A program made the translations under genes and the position numbers. A DNA stretch of 32,629 bases from Lentisphaeria bacterium UBA1776 (GTDB taxonomy: Bacteria; Verrucomicrobiota; Lentisphaeria; Victivallales; Victivallaceae). The notes beneath the pieces were generated by a model. The model was not told the origin of the DNA. It made no database searches and worked only from the letters and a program-made list of their open reading frames with translations. The stretch lies in NCBI GenBank assembly GCA_002314605.1, contig DCGO01000075.1, positions 1 to 32,629 of the forward strand, in the 5' to 3' direction. Positions 22,267 through 30,588 of this stretch are shown here, in pieces. The number at the start of each line of letters is the position of its first letter. The first letter of the stretch is position 1.

Positions 22267-24154
22267 CTGCCGCCTTGTCTTCCGCTGTTCCGCCGGCGGA
22301 CTTTAGCCCCAGCAGGGTTTCAATTTCCGCAATGTCCATGGTCTCGTGTTCCAGCAGCGCCAGAGCCAGAGCATTGAGTTTGTCGAGATTCTCCGACAGG
22401 ATTTTTTTCGCCCGGTCGTGGGCCCCTTTGGCCAGACTGCGGATGGCCAGATCGATCTCCCGGGCAGTTTCCGGTCCCATGACATCCGGCGGCGGTGCGT
22501 CGATCCGGACATGGACCTGAGCGTGAGCATCGGTATAACGCACGGCTCCCAGGTCGGACATGCCGTAAATGCAGACCATGGACCTTGCCATGTGGGTCAG
22601 GTGTTCAATATCCGCTGCGGCTCCGGTGGTGATGTCGCCGAAAACAAGCTCCTCGGCGACTCTGCCTCCCATGGAAACCGCCATGGAATCAAGCATTTCC
22701 AGCCGGCTGTGGGTATAGACGTCTTCCTTCGGCATCATAAAAGTGGCGCCCAGAAAGGCCTGTCCCCGGGGAATGATGGTCACTTTGTGCACCGGAGTTG
22801 CGTACTTGCAGAGCATGGCCACCAGTGCGTGTCCGGCTTCGTGAAATGCGGTGAGCCGCCGTTCCCGGTCGATGATCTTCCGGCTCCGGCGTTCCCTGCC
22901 ATAGCAGACTTTGTCCCGGGCTTCTTCCATGTCGGCCTGGGTGACCGCTTCCCGTCCGTAACGGGCCGCCAGCAGAGCCGCTTCGTTGCAGAGATTGGCC
23001 AGATCCGCCCCGCTGAACCCCGGAGTGGTCCTGGCGATCACATCCAGATCCACGCCGGCATCGGCCTTGATATTTTTGACGTGCACGCCAAGGATCTTGC
23101 GCCGGCCCACAATATCCGGAAGGTCCATGACGATCTGCCGGTCAAAGCGTCCCGGACGCAGCAGTGCCGGATCCAGCACATCCGGGCGGTTCGTTGCCGC
23201 CAGCACGATGACGCCGGAGCGATTGCTTTCCAGACCGTCCATTTCCACCAGCAGTGCATTCAAGGTCTGTTCCCGCTCATCGTGACCGCCGCCCCAGCCG
23301 GAGAAGCGGGAACGGCCCACGGCATCAATTTCATCGATAAAGAGGAGGCAGGGCGTGTTTTTACGGGCCTCTTCAAACATGTCCCGGACCCGGCTGGCGC
23401 CGACCCCCACAAACATTTCGACAAAATCCGACCCGCTGATGGAGAAGAAAGGCACCCCGGCTTCGCAGGCTACCGCCTTGGCCATCAGGGTCTTGCCGGT
23501 ACCGGGATTGCCTACCAGGAGGCATCCTTTGGGGATGCGTCCCCCCACCAGCTGAAATTTCAGGGGATCCCGGAGAAATTCCACGATTTCCTGAATTTCC
23601 TCCTTTGCCTCATCGGCACCGGCAATATCGTCAAATTTGACCTTCAGCTGATCCGGGGGGATCATCCGCGCCCGGCTTTTGCCGAAATCCATGGCCCCCC
23701 GTCCGGCCATACGGATCTGCCGGGAGGTGAAGAAGTAGATCACGACCAGGATCAGCAGGACCGGCAGAATGGAAATGGCCAGCGCCCAGAGGTTGTCATT
23801 GCCGGTTTCAATTTTCATCTGGGGGAGTTTTGCAAGCATCTCATCCATGCGGGAACTGCGGAGCACCCGGGCCCGGAAGGAGCCGTTTTTCATGGGCGCC
23901 ATTTTGCCGCTGCCGGCCGGGACGGAAAATTTGCCTTCCACCGACAGCACCCGGTTGCTTTCCGGGGTGACTGCCGCCTGGACGATTTGGCCGGCCAGAA
24001 GATAACGCTCAAATTCCGACTGTGAAAATTCTTTCGGTTTTGCGCCGGAAGGTGTCCGGAAGATCAGCAGCGATCCGATAAAGACAAAGATCAGCAGCCA
24101 GACCAGTGCGGCCCGGCCGGAACGAGGTTTGTCCTGATTCATTTTTTCGGCCAT
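22250..24154 (-). CDS. ftsH: ATP-dependent zinc metalloprotease FtsH
   Basis: A 634-aa membrane-anchored AAA+ protease. Transmembrane helices lie at about 16-33 and 122-142, flanking a short periplasmic domain. The AAA module has Walker A GNPGTGKT (215-222), Walker B LLFIDEID, the FVG pore loop (about 248-250) and the SRH region TNRPDVLDPALLRPGRFDRQ. The M41 zinc site is HEAGH (438-442), with a downstream Asp ligand in the C-terminal helices. It degrades misfolded membrane proteins and, in Proteobacteria, LpxC and sigma32. AGGA is eight bases before ATG. A long hairpin (24180-24215) sits in its leader; no clear promoter of its own was found, so read-through from the FHA gene is possible. Confidence 0.96.
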   Translation of the reverse strand: MAEKMNQDKPRSGRAALVWLLIFVFIGSLLIFRTPSGAKPKEFSQSEFERYLLAGQIVQAAVTPESNRVLSVEGKFSVPAGSGKMAPMKNGSFRARVLRSSRMDEMLAKLPQMKIETGNDNLWALAISILPVLLILVVIYFFTSRQIRMAGRGAMDFGKSRARMIPPDQLKVKFDDIAGADEAKEEIQEIVEFLRDPLKFQLVGGRIPKGCLLVGNPGTGKTLMAKAVACEAGVPFFSISGSDFVEMFVGVGASRVRDMFEEARKNTPCLLFIDEIDAVGRSRFSGWGGGHDEREQTLNALLVEMDGLESNRSGVIVLAATNRPDVLDPALLRPGRFDRQIVMDLPDIVGRRKILGVHVKNIKADAGVDLDVIARTTPGFSGADLANLCNEAALLAARYGREAVTQADMEEARDKVCYGRERRSRKIIDRERRLTAFHEAGHALVAMLCKYATPVHKVTIIPRGQAFLGATFMMPKEDVYTHSRLEMLDSMAVSMGGRVAEELVFGDITTGAAADIEHLTHMARSMVCIYGMSDLGAVRYTDAHAQVHVRIDAPPPDVMGPETAREIDLAIRSLAKGAHDRAKKILSENLDKLNALALALLEHETMDIAEIETLLGLKSAGGTAEDKAADGTPA

Positions 24155-24179
24155 AAGAAGGTCCTTTCCGCCTTCAGGA

Positions 24180-24215
24180 TGCCAATTCCGGGCGGTATTT
24201 CCCGGCGCATTGGCA
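24180..24215 (-). promoter_or_regulatory. Leader hairpin upstream of ftsH
   Basis: Outer stem 24180-24186 with 24209-24215 (7 bp) and inner stem 24188-24192 with 24201-24205 (5 bp) around an 8-nt loop. No T-tract follows. It lies 25 bases upstream of the ftsH start and may affect mRNA stability or translation. Confidence 0.4.
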
Positions 24216-24225
24216 GCATTCTTAT

Positions 24226-24269
24226 AAAAAAACTGCTGACCACCCCTGATTTTCCGGCGTCAGCAGTTT
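24226..24269 (-). terminator. Intrinsic terminator of FHA gene
   Basis: On the minus strand an 11-bp stem (24269-24259 with 24240-24230) with an 18-nt loop is followed by a run of seven T residues (24232-24226). It lies 24 bases past the FHA gene stop. Confidence 0.85.
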
Positions 24270-24292
24270 CTGCGACGATCTGTTCAACCGGG

Positions 24293-24835
24293 TTATTTTC
24301 CGGTGAAAAGAGTGATCCCCACCCAGCAGAGTATCAAGACCAGCACCAGTCCCAGCGCGCCCAGCACCCCCATCATGATCATGCGGTTGCGCTTCTGCTT
24401 TTTCTTGTCCATTCCCGCAAACGGCGAATAGTTGACCGCTTCCCGGGTGGTGGAGAGATTGCTGGACATATCATCAAGATTGATGGTATGGGTCCGTCCG
24501 CCGAACCCGCCGGTGGCGGCATCCTGATCGCCGCTGTCGGCACAGTCGTAAAGAATCTCCACTCCCCCCAGCTGGATAATGTCCGAGTTCCGCAGTTCCT
24601 GTTCCGTGATCTGAACATTGTTGATCCGGGTGCCGTTGGTACTGCCGTTGTCCTTGAGAATGTAGCTGCCGCCGGGAGTTCTGACGAAATCACAGTGGTG
24701 TCCGCTCATGCTGGCATCTTTGATGCAGATATCCATTCCGTCCTTGCGGCCGGCTGTCATCAGTTCTTTGTCCAGCTCAAAGGTCTTTCCCCTGAGCTTT
24801 TCACAAAGGACGGTCAATTTCGGATTTTCCGCCAT
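24293..24835 (-). CDS. FHA domain membrane protein
   Basis: This 180-aa protein has an N-terminal forkhead-associated domain: GR (29-30), KDASMSGHHC (39-48) with the Ser/His phosphothreonine-binding pair, and KDNGSTNGTRINN (61-73). A linker of about 50 residues leads to one C-terminal membrane helix (about 153-175, MIMMGVLGALGLVLVLILCW) preceded by a basic KKKQKRNR stop. The FHA domain should face the cytoplasm and bind a phosphothreonine partner; no Ser/Thr kinase is in the window. The start at 24835 has AGGAG six bases upstream. It has its own promoter (24901-24928) and terminator, so it is largely monocistronic. Confidence 0.88.
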   Translation of the reverse strand: MAENPKLTVLCEKLRGKTFELDKELMTAGRKDGMDICIKDASMSGHHCDFVRTPGGSYILKDNGSTNGTRINNVQITEQELRNSDIIQLGGVEILYDCADSGDQDAATGGFGGRTHTINLDDMSSNLSTTREAVNYSPFAGMDKKKQKRNRMIMMGVLGALGLVLVLILCWVGITLFTGK

Positions 24836-24900
24836 GGTCAACTCCTGTTCTCCGGAAAACACCTGAAAAAGATGCCTCCCTCTCGATTTTACTTTTTCAA

Positions 24901-24928
24901 AATATACAGCAAAAACGCACGATTGCAA
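24901..24928 (-). promoter_or_regulatory. Promoter of FHA gene
   Basis: Read on the minus strand: TTGCAA (24928-24923), a 16-bp spacer and TATATT (24906-24901). The leader is about 60 nt. Confidence 0.7.
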
Positions 24929-24991
24929 ATGTTTCGTGTTTTTTTCACAAAAAAAGTAAAGAAATTTTCAGTTTCCGGAAAAAGAATCAAA

Positions 24992-25012
24992 AAAAGCTCT
25001 TTCGGGGCTTTT
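24992..25012. terminator. Terminator-like hairpin between divergent FHA and rarA promoters
   Basis: AAAAGCTC pairs with GGGCTTTT (24992-24999 with 25005-25012, one G-T wobble) around a 5-nt loop. A run of A precedes it and T-rich sequence follows. It sits where no gene ends, so it could insulate the two promoters or be incidental. Confidence 0.3.
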
Positions 25013-25030
25013 ATCTTTGCAATACTGTGC

Positions 25031-25036
25031 TATAGT
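25031..25036 (+). promoter_or_regulatory. Extended -10 promoter element upstream of rarA
   Basis: TGC-TATAGT at 25028-25036. The -35 position (TTTTAT around 25009-25014) is poor, so the extended -10 probably carries recognition. The leader to rarA is about 175 nt and holds a small hairpin near 25044-25061. Confidence 0.45.
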
Positions 25037-25077
25037 TTACGTATCGCGGCACTCCGTGCGCGCGCTTAAGATAAGAT

Positions 25078-25257
25078 ATGAAGGAACGAGACTTGATGAT
25101 GCGGAAGAAACAGACATCCCTATGGATTTTGCATAATGTATCCTTGTCCCCGGAACCGCTGGTGTTCCGGCGGCAGCAGCGATGTCCGTATTCCGCACCG
25201 GAACCGGAGGCGGGACAATGGACGAGGATCTCTTTGCCCGGAACGCAGGTCCGGTAA
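25078..25257 (+). CDS. Possible small upstream ORF overlapping rarA start
   Basis: A 59-codon frame opens at ATG 25078 (MKERDLMMRKKQTSLWILHN...) and ends with TAA at 25255-25257, overlapping the rarA start by 40 bases in another frame. AAGGAA lies about ten bases before an inner ATG at 25096. The N-terminal part is basic; the rest has no recognised motif and may be chance reading of the leader. If translated, it would couple to or interfere with rarA. Confidence 0.22.
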   Translation: MKERDLMMRKKQTSLWILHNVSLSPEPLVFRRQQRCPYSAPEPEAGQWTRISLPGTQVR

Positions 25258-26576
25258 AGGGGGCGGTTTCAGCCGCCGAGGCGGATATGCCGCTGGCGGC
25301 CCGCATGCGTCCCCGCAGTCTGGAGGAATATGCCGGCCAGCAGCATCTGCTGGGGCCGGGGATGCTGCTCCGCCGGGCCATTGAAGCGGACCGCTTCAGT
25401 TCCGTTATCCTTTCCGGACCGCCGGGAACCGGGAAAACCAGCCTTTCGGAACTCATTGCACGGCAGACCAGTTCCGCTTTTGTCCGGCTTTCCGGGGTGA
25501 CTTCCAGCGTATCGGATATCCGCAGAGAGATCGCGGTTGCTCTCAAGCGCCGGGAGATCAACGGGCGGCGCACCGTTCTTTTTGTGGACGAAATACACCG
25601 TTTCAACAAAGCTCAGCAGGATGCGCTTCTGCCCGATGTGGAAAACGGCAACATCCGTCTGATCGGCGCCACTACCCACAATCCCCAGTTTTATGTGGTG
25701 GGGGCGCTGCTTTCCCGGTCGCTGGCCTTTCAGCTCCGGAGCCTTTCCGAAGAAGATATCCTGAAGCTTCTTGCCCGGGCGGTCACGGATCCCCGGGGGT
25801 TTCCGGACCGGAAAATCATGCTGGAAGACGCCGCCGGGGCCTTTATCGCCCAAGTCTCTGAAGGCGATGCCCGCCGGGCGCTGAATGCGCTGGAGATCGC
25901 GGTCCTCACCACTGCGCCGGATGCTGAAGGTATTACCCGGATCACGCCGGAAGTGGCGGCAGAGTCCATTCAGAAGAAGATGATCCACTATGACGACGAC
26001 AATCATTACGACACGGCCAGTGCTTTCATCAAAAGCATGCGGGGCAGTGATCCGGATGCGGCGGTCTATTATCTGGCAAAAATGCTTCATGCCGGAGAGG
26101 ATATCCGTTTCATCAGCCGCCGGATCATGATTTTTGCATCCGAGGATGTGGGAAACGCCGATCCCCGGGCGCTGGAAGTTGCGGTGGCCGCCGCTCAGGC
26201 GGTGGATCTGGTGGGACTCCCGGAAGCGAAGCTGATCCTTGCACAGGCGGTGACGTACTGCGCCACTGCACCGAAGAGCAATGCCAGCTGTACGGCCATT
26301 TCCGAAGCCGCCGGAGATATTGAACATAACCGGGTCCAGCCCATACCCATGGCTCTCCGGGACGCTCATTCCGCCGGGGGCAAAGCTGCCGGTCACGGTC
26401 AGGGCTATATTTATCCCCACAATACGGGAGGCTTCGCCGTACAGGACTACATGGCAATTCCGAAAAAATACTACCGTCCTGCGGGAATGGGGTACGAGAG
26501 CAAGATCAAAGAAAGGCTGGAATACTGGCAGGGCCTCCGGGATGCTGCGGAAGGAGGAGCGGCCGGTCATGAGTGA
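25218..26576 (+). CDS. rarA: Replication-associated recombination protein A (AAA+ ATPase)
   Basis: This 452-aa clamp-loader-like ATPase acts at stalled replication forks. It has Walker A GPPGTGKT (67-74), Walker B LFVDEIHRFNKAQQDALLP split over the next strands, sensor ATTHNPQF, and the C-terminal tetramerisation region with the signature AVYYLAKMLHAGEDIRFISRR. The C-terminal HNTGGFAVQDYMAIPKKYY is the conserved MgsA tail. The ATG at 25218 is chosen for GGAGG seven bases upstream; an ATG at 25182 lacks one. Its stop overlaps the next gene by eight bases. Confidence 0.94.
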   Translation: MDEDLFARNAGPVKGAVSAAEADMPLAARMRPRSLEEYAGQQHLLGPGMLLRRAIEADRFSSVILSGPPGTGKTSLSELIARQTSSAFVRLSGVTSSVSDIRREIAVALKRREINGRRTVLFVDEIHRFNKAQQDALLPDVENGNIRLIGATTHNPQFYVVGALLSRSLAFQLRSLSEEDILKLLARAVTDPRGFPDRKIMLEDAAGAFIAQVSEGDARRALNALEIAVLTTAPDAEGITRITPEVAAESIQKKMIHYDDDNHYDTASAFIKSMRGSDPDAAVYYLAKMLHAGEDIRFISRRIMIFASEDVGNADPRALEVAVAAAQAVDLVGLPEAKLILAQAVTYCATAPKSNASCTAISEAAGDIEHNRVQPIPMALRDAHSAGGKAAGHGQGYIYPHNTGGFAVQDYMAIPKKYYRPAGMGYESKIKERLEYWQGLRDAAEGGAAGHE

Positions 26577-27156
26577 CAAAAAAACATTGCGCGGCATCTT
26601 TGAGACGAAGCGCCGGACCATGACGCCGGAGACGCGCCGTGCTGCGGATGAGTCCATCCTCCTGCGGATCCGCGGACTTGATGCGTACAGCACCTGCAGG
26701 GCGCTGGCGCTTTTTGCCACCGACGGGACGGAGCCGGATCTTCTGCCGCTTCTGGCGGATCCCGGGAAGATTTTTCTGTTTCCACGGTACCGGAAAGAGG
26801 CGGGTGTCTATGAATTTGCCGCCGTTGCCGGAAAAGAGGAGCTTGTGCCGGGAAAGTACGGTATCCTTGAACCGGCGGCGTTTTGTCCGGCGGCTCCGGA
26901 AGAACTGGTGCGGCGGGGAACGCTGCATCTGGTTCCGGGGGTATCGTTTGACCTTGAGGGGGGCCGGCTGGGCCGGGGCGGCGGGTTTTACGACCGTCTG
27001 CTGGCGCATGTTGCCGGGCCGGTCCGGGGGGGGTGTTATGCCTGTCAGATCAGTTCTGAAGCGCTTCCATGCGGGGAGTTCGACATCCGGATGGGGGGCG
27101 TCGTCACAGAGGATTTCACGGTTCCGGCACCGGGACCGCAGAAATGTTTTCCATAG
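26569..27156 (+). CDS. 5-Formyltetrahydrofolate cyclo-ligase family protein
   Basis: This 195-aa enzyme of family length (about 180-200) converts 5-formyl-THF to 5,10-methenyl-THF using ATP, salvaging stored folate. It shows the N-terminal KRRTMTPETRRAADESI helix, LFPRY (substrate-binding region), LVPGVSFDLEGGRLGRGGGFYDRLL (the GRGGGxYDR phosphate-binding signature) and the C-terminal DIRMGGVVTE. It overlaps rarA by eight bases, with AGGAGG upstream inside rarA. Cytoplasmic. Confidence 0.92.
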   Translation: MSDKKTLRGIFETKRRTMTPETRRAADESILLRIRGLDAYSTCRALALFATDGTEPDLLPLLADPGKIFLFPRYRKEAGVYEFAAVAGKEELVPGKYGILEPAAFCPAAPEELVRRGTLHLVPGVSFDLEGGRLGRGGGFYDRLLAHVAGPVRGGCYACQISSEALPCGEFDIRMGGVVTEDFTVPAPGPQKCFP

Positions 27157-27195
27157 AGCCAAATGAAACTTTAACTATAGAAAGGAAAGATCATC

Positions 27196-28752
27196 ATGTG
27201 GCAGATTCTGGGAATATTGGGTACGGGGAGTGCCGTGGGCGTGGCCCTCGGGATCGTTTTGAGCAACTGGATGCACCGCATTCAGAAGGACGCGGCCAAC
27301 AGGACGGCGGACAAGATCCGCGAGGATGCCAAACGGGAGGCGGAACACACCTTGCGCGAAGCCAGGGTCAGCGCCAAGAGCGAGGTCCTGAAAATGCGCG
27401 ATGACTGCGAAGCCGAGATGAAGGAGCGCCGCAAGGAGCAGACCAATGTGGAACGCCGCCTTGCCCAGCGCGAGGAATCTCTGGACAAGCGCATGGAGGC
27501 ACTGGATGCCAAAGTCAAGACCCTGGAACAGCAGGAGAAGTCCAATGAGCAGATCCGGGAGCGTCTGACGGTCAAGGAGCAGGAACTTGCCCAGAGTATC
27601 TCCAAAGAGATCAATGAACTTCAGCGTATTGCCGAAATGGACCGGAATACCGCCCGTGAGCAGCTGCTGGAAAAGATGCGCAACGAAGTCCGCAACGAGG
27701 CCGGCAATATGGTTCACTCCATGGTGGAGGAAGCTCGTGAGCGGGCGGAACACGAGGCCCGGCAGATCCTTACTTACGCCATTCAGCGGTATGCCTCCGA
27801 CTGCACCTACGAGCGTACCACCGCCACCATCCCCCTGCCGAATGACGAGCTGAAGGGCCGCATCATCGGCCGGGAGGGGCGCAACATCCGCGCGCTGGAA
27901 GCCGCCACCGGGGTGAATATCCTCATTGACGACACGCCGGAAGCCGTGGTCATCAGCTGCTTTGACCCGGTGCGCAAGGAAGCGGCCCGGCTGCTGATGG
28001 AAAAACTCATTTCCGACGGTCGCATCCATCCCACCCGGGTGGAGGAGCTGATCAAAAAGATCAACAAGGATCTGGAAGAGGACATTCAGGCCGCCGGAGA
28101 GAAGGCGGTTCTGGAGACCGGCGTTCCCGGCGTCCCCGGGCCCGTCGTCAAACTGCTGGGCCGCCTCAAGTACCGGTACAGCTTTTCCCAGAACGTGCTT
28201 CAGCACTCTCTGGAGACGGCGTACTTCATGGGTATGATCGCCGCCGAGCTGGGGCTGGATGAGCAGAAGGCCAAGCGCATCGGCCTCTTCCACGATATCG
28301 GCAAAGCCATCGACCACGAGGTGGAGGGCCCCCACGCCCAGATCGGGGCCGAGGTTCTGCGCAAGCACAACGAAGCCAAGGATGTGGTGGCCGCCGTGGC
28401 CGCCCATCACGGCGAGGTGGAACCCGCCAGCGTCTATGATATTCTGATCAACGCCTGCGATACATTAAGCGCTTCCCGTCCGGGGGCCCGCAGCGAGACC
28501 ACGGAACTTTATCTCAAGCGTTTCGAACAGCTGGAGACCATCGCCAAGGATTTCCAGGGAGTGGAGAGCTGCTTCGCACTGCAGGCGGGCCGGGAGGTCC
28601 GGGTGGTGGTCATGCCGGAAAAGATCAGCGAGGGCGAGGCACAGACCCTGGCCAGGGACATCTGCTGCCGGATCGAGAAGGAGATGACCTACCCCGGGCA
28701 GATCAAAGTCACCGTCATCCGGGAGACCCGGTCGGTGGATTACGCCAAGTGA
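27196..28752 (+). CDS. rny: Ribonuclease Y
   Basis: This 518-aa endoribonuclease starts bulk mRNA decay. It has a single N-terminal membrane helix (about 3-24), a long Lys/Glu-rich coiled coil (about 28-200), a KH domain with GRIIGREGRN (221-230) and an HD domain with H337 (LQHSLE) and HDIGK (366-370) as metal ligands; all are intact. AGGA lies eight bases upstream of ATG. Forty bases separate it from the folate gene; TTTAACTATAG just upstream could be a weak -10. alr follows after 18 bases. Confidence 0.95.
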   Translation: MWQILGILGTGSAVGVALGIVLSNWMHRIQKDAANRTADKIREDAKREAEHTLREARVSAKSEVLKMRDDCEAEMKERRKEQTNVERRLAQREESLDKRMEALDAKVKTLEQQEKSNEQIRERLTVKEQELAQSISKEINELQRIAEMDRNTAREQLLEKMRNEVRNEAGNMVHSMVEEARERAEHEARQILTYAIQRYASDCTYERTTATIPLPNDELKGRIIGREGRNIRALEAATGVNILIDDTPEAVVISCFDPVRKEAARLLMEKLISDGRIHPTRVEELIKKINKDLEEDIQAAGEKAVLETGVPGVPGPVVKLLGRLKYRYSFSQNVLQHSLETAYFMGMIAAELGLDEQKAKRIGLFHDIGKAIDHEVEGPHAQIGAEVLRKHNEAKDVVAAVAAHHGEVEPASVYDILINACDTLSASRPGARSETTELYLKRFEQLETIAKDFQGVESCFALQAGREVRVVVMPEKISEGEAQTLARDICCRIEKEMTYPGQIKVTVIRETRSVDYAK

Positions 28753-28770
28753 TCGCGCCGGAGGTTTGCC

Positions 28771-29832
28771 ATGTCATCCCGGCTGCAGCTTGAGATCCAC
28801 CTGAAGAAGATCGCATTGAATATGGCGGAGATCCGCCGTCATGCGGGAAACTGCGCCATTCTGGCGGTGATCAAGGCGGACGCCTACGGATTGGGAGCGC
28901 TCCGGATGGGGTCGTTTCTGAGAGATCATGGAGCATCCGCTTTTGGCGCGGCCACGATCGATGAAGCGCTGGAACTGAAGAAACAGGGGCTTCCCGTGCA
29001 GATTCTGGGGGCACTGCTGCCGGACGAGATCGCTCCTGCCGTGGCCGCAGGACTCCGGTGTCCGGTGGATACTTTTGAAACTGCGTCCCGGCTGAACAAT
29101 GAGGCGGGGAAGCAGGGGAAAACGGTTGATTGCGAACTTGCCATTGATACCGGCATGGGCAGGCTGGGGATGGTGGCGGAGGAAGCTCTCCCGGAGATCC
29201 GGCGCATCGCCGCATTGCCCAATCTCGCACTGAACGGGATCTATGCTCATTTTTCCAGTGCGGAGGAGCCGGGGGGAGCCTATTCAGCTTTTCAGCTGGA
29301 GCGTTTTCTGAAACTTTATAAAGTTCTCGGCATGGATTTTCAGCGAGTCCACCACGCGGCCAGCGGGGGGATCATGCTGGTGCCGGAAGCGGTAAGGCCG
29401 CCTTTCAATCAGGTCCGGGCGGGACTGGTGATGTACCGCAATGCTCTGACGTTGAAAGGCAAGCTGGGAGCGGTGCGCCGCCTGAAGGCGGGGAGTTTCC
29501 TCGGGTATGGCCGCACATATCAATTGAAGCATGACGCGGTGATCGGGGTACTCTGCGCCGGTTATGCCGACGGGGTCCCCCTTGCGGTGAGCAACCGGGG
29601 AGAGATGCTGGTCCGCGGCCGCCGCTGCCCGGTGGTGGGGAGGGTCTGCATGGATTACACCCTGCTTGATGTGACGGCCGTCCCGGATGTTTCTTACGCA
29701 GACACGGTGGAACTTTTCGGGTTCGGGGAAAATTCGGTCACTCCGGAAGAGTGGGGTGTCATGAAGAGTACGCACCTCCATGATATTCTCTGCTCCATTA
29801 CCCCCCGGACCGAGCGGGTTTATGTGGATTGA
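28771..29832 (+). CDS. alr: Alanine racemase
   Basis: A 353-aa fold-type III PLP enzyme that interconverts L- and D-alanine for peptidoglycan. The PLP lysine is K35 in AVIKADAYGLG. DTGMGRLGM, HAASGGI and the C-terminal CAGYADGVPL (catalytic Tyr) and VGRVCMDYTLLDV (substrate-binding region) are conserved. GGAGG precedes ATG by six bases. It is slightly short of typical (about 360-375) but complete. The gene lies between rny and a transporter in a run of co-directional genes. Confidence 0.94.
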   Translation: MSSRLQLEIHLKKIALNMAEIRRHAGNCAILAVIKADAYGLGALRMGSFLRDHGASAFGAATIDEALELKKQGLPVQILGALLPDEIAPAVAAGLRCPVDTFETASRLNNEAGKQGKTVDCELAIDTGMGRLGMVAEEALPEIRRIAALPNLALNGIYAHFSSAEEPGGAYSAFQLERFLKLYKVLGMDFQRVHHAASGGIMLVPEAVRPPFNQVRAGLVMYRNALTLKGKLGAVRRLKAGSFLGYGRTYQLKHDAVIGVLCAGYADGVPLAVSNRGEMLVRGRRCPVVGRVCMDYTLLDVTAVPDVSYADTVELFGFGENSVTPEEWGVMKSTHLHDILCSITPRTERVYVD

Positions 29833-29868
29833 GCCGGAATTATATTTCCGGGAGAAGGAGGTTTGAAG

Positions 29869-30570
29869 ATGGGACATGGCGGGACACTTTCCGCACTCTT
29901 GATCGCGGCGGTGCTGACGGGATTCATTCATACCATTGCGGGGCCGGATCACTATCTGCCCTTTATTGCACTGGCCCGGATGCGGCATTACAGCTATTGC
30001 CGGACCCTTGCACTGACGGTGCTTTGCGGGATCGGCCACATCGGGAGCGCCATTCTGCTGGCGCTGGGATTTGTGGTCCTGGCTGAATTTCTGACGGCCT
30101 CCCGGCTGGAGTGGGTCGAATCCTGCCGGGGGGATCTGGCCGCGTATGCCATGATCGGCATGGGGGGCGCCATTCTCCTGCACTCACTCCACCGGCGCTG
30201 GCGGGACCGGCCCCGGACTCACCGGCATGTGCATACGGACGGCTCCACGGAGGAGCATACCCATGCTCCCGGAGAGATCCATGACCACGAGAAACTTTCC
30301 GGCTGGGTGCTTTTCATTATTTTCGTTCTTGGGCCCTGCGAGGCGCTGCTTCCCTTGCTGACCGCATCGGCGGTGCTGGGGACCATGAGTGTGATCTATG
30401 TGGCGGTGCTGTTCAGTCTGACCACCATTGTCACCATGTGCGCCGCCGTGTGTGCGGGGTGTTACGGTTTGCAGATCCTGCACTGCAACTGGCTGGAAAA
30501 GTTTGCCCCGGAACTTGCCGGAGGCACGGTGATGCTCTGCGGTGCGGCCATTATCTGTCTGGGACTTTGA
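29869..30570 (+). CDS. NicO/RcnA-like metal transporter
   Basis: A 233-aa membrane protein with about six helices. The first has H21 followed by GPDHYLPF (25-32), like the HX4DH signature of nickel/cobalt transporters, and the second GIGHIGSAILLALGF. A cytoplasmic loop at about 118-140 is His-rich (HRHVHTDGSTEEHTHAPGE), typical of metal-binding loops. GPCEALLPLL (155-164) lies in the next helix. It may import or export Ni or Co or another divalent metal. The ATG at 29869 is chosen for AGGAGG seven bases upstream. No nickel enzyme gene is next to it. Confidence 0.75.
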   Translation: MGHGGTLSALLIAAVLTGFIHTIAGPDHYLPFIALARMRHYSYCRTLALTVLCGIGHIGSAILLALGFVVLAEFLTASRLEWVESCRGDLAAYAMIGMGGAILLHSLHRRWRDRPRTHRHVHTDGSTEEHTHAPGEIHDHEKLSGWVLFIIFVLGPCEALLPLLTASAVLGTMSVIYVAVLFSLTTIVTMCAAVCAGCYGLQILHCNWLEKFAPELAGGTVMLCGAAIICLGL

Positions 30571-30588
30571 AAGGGAGGAGGGGCGATC

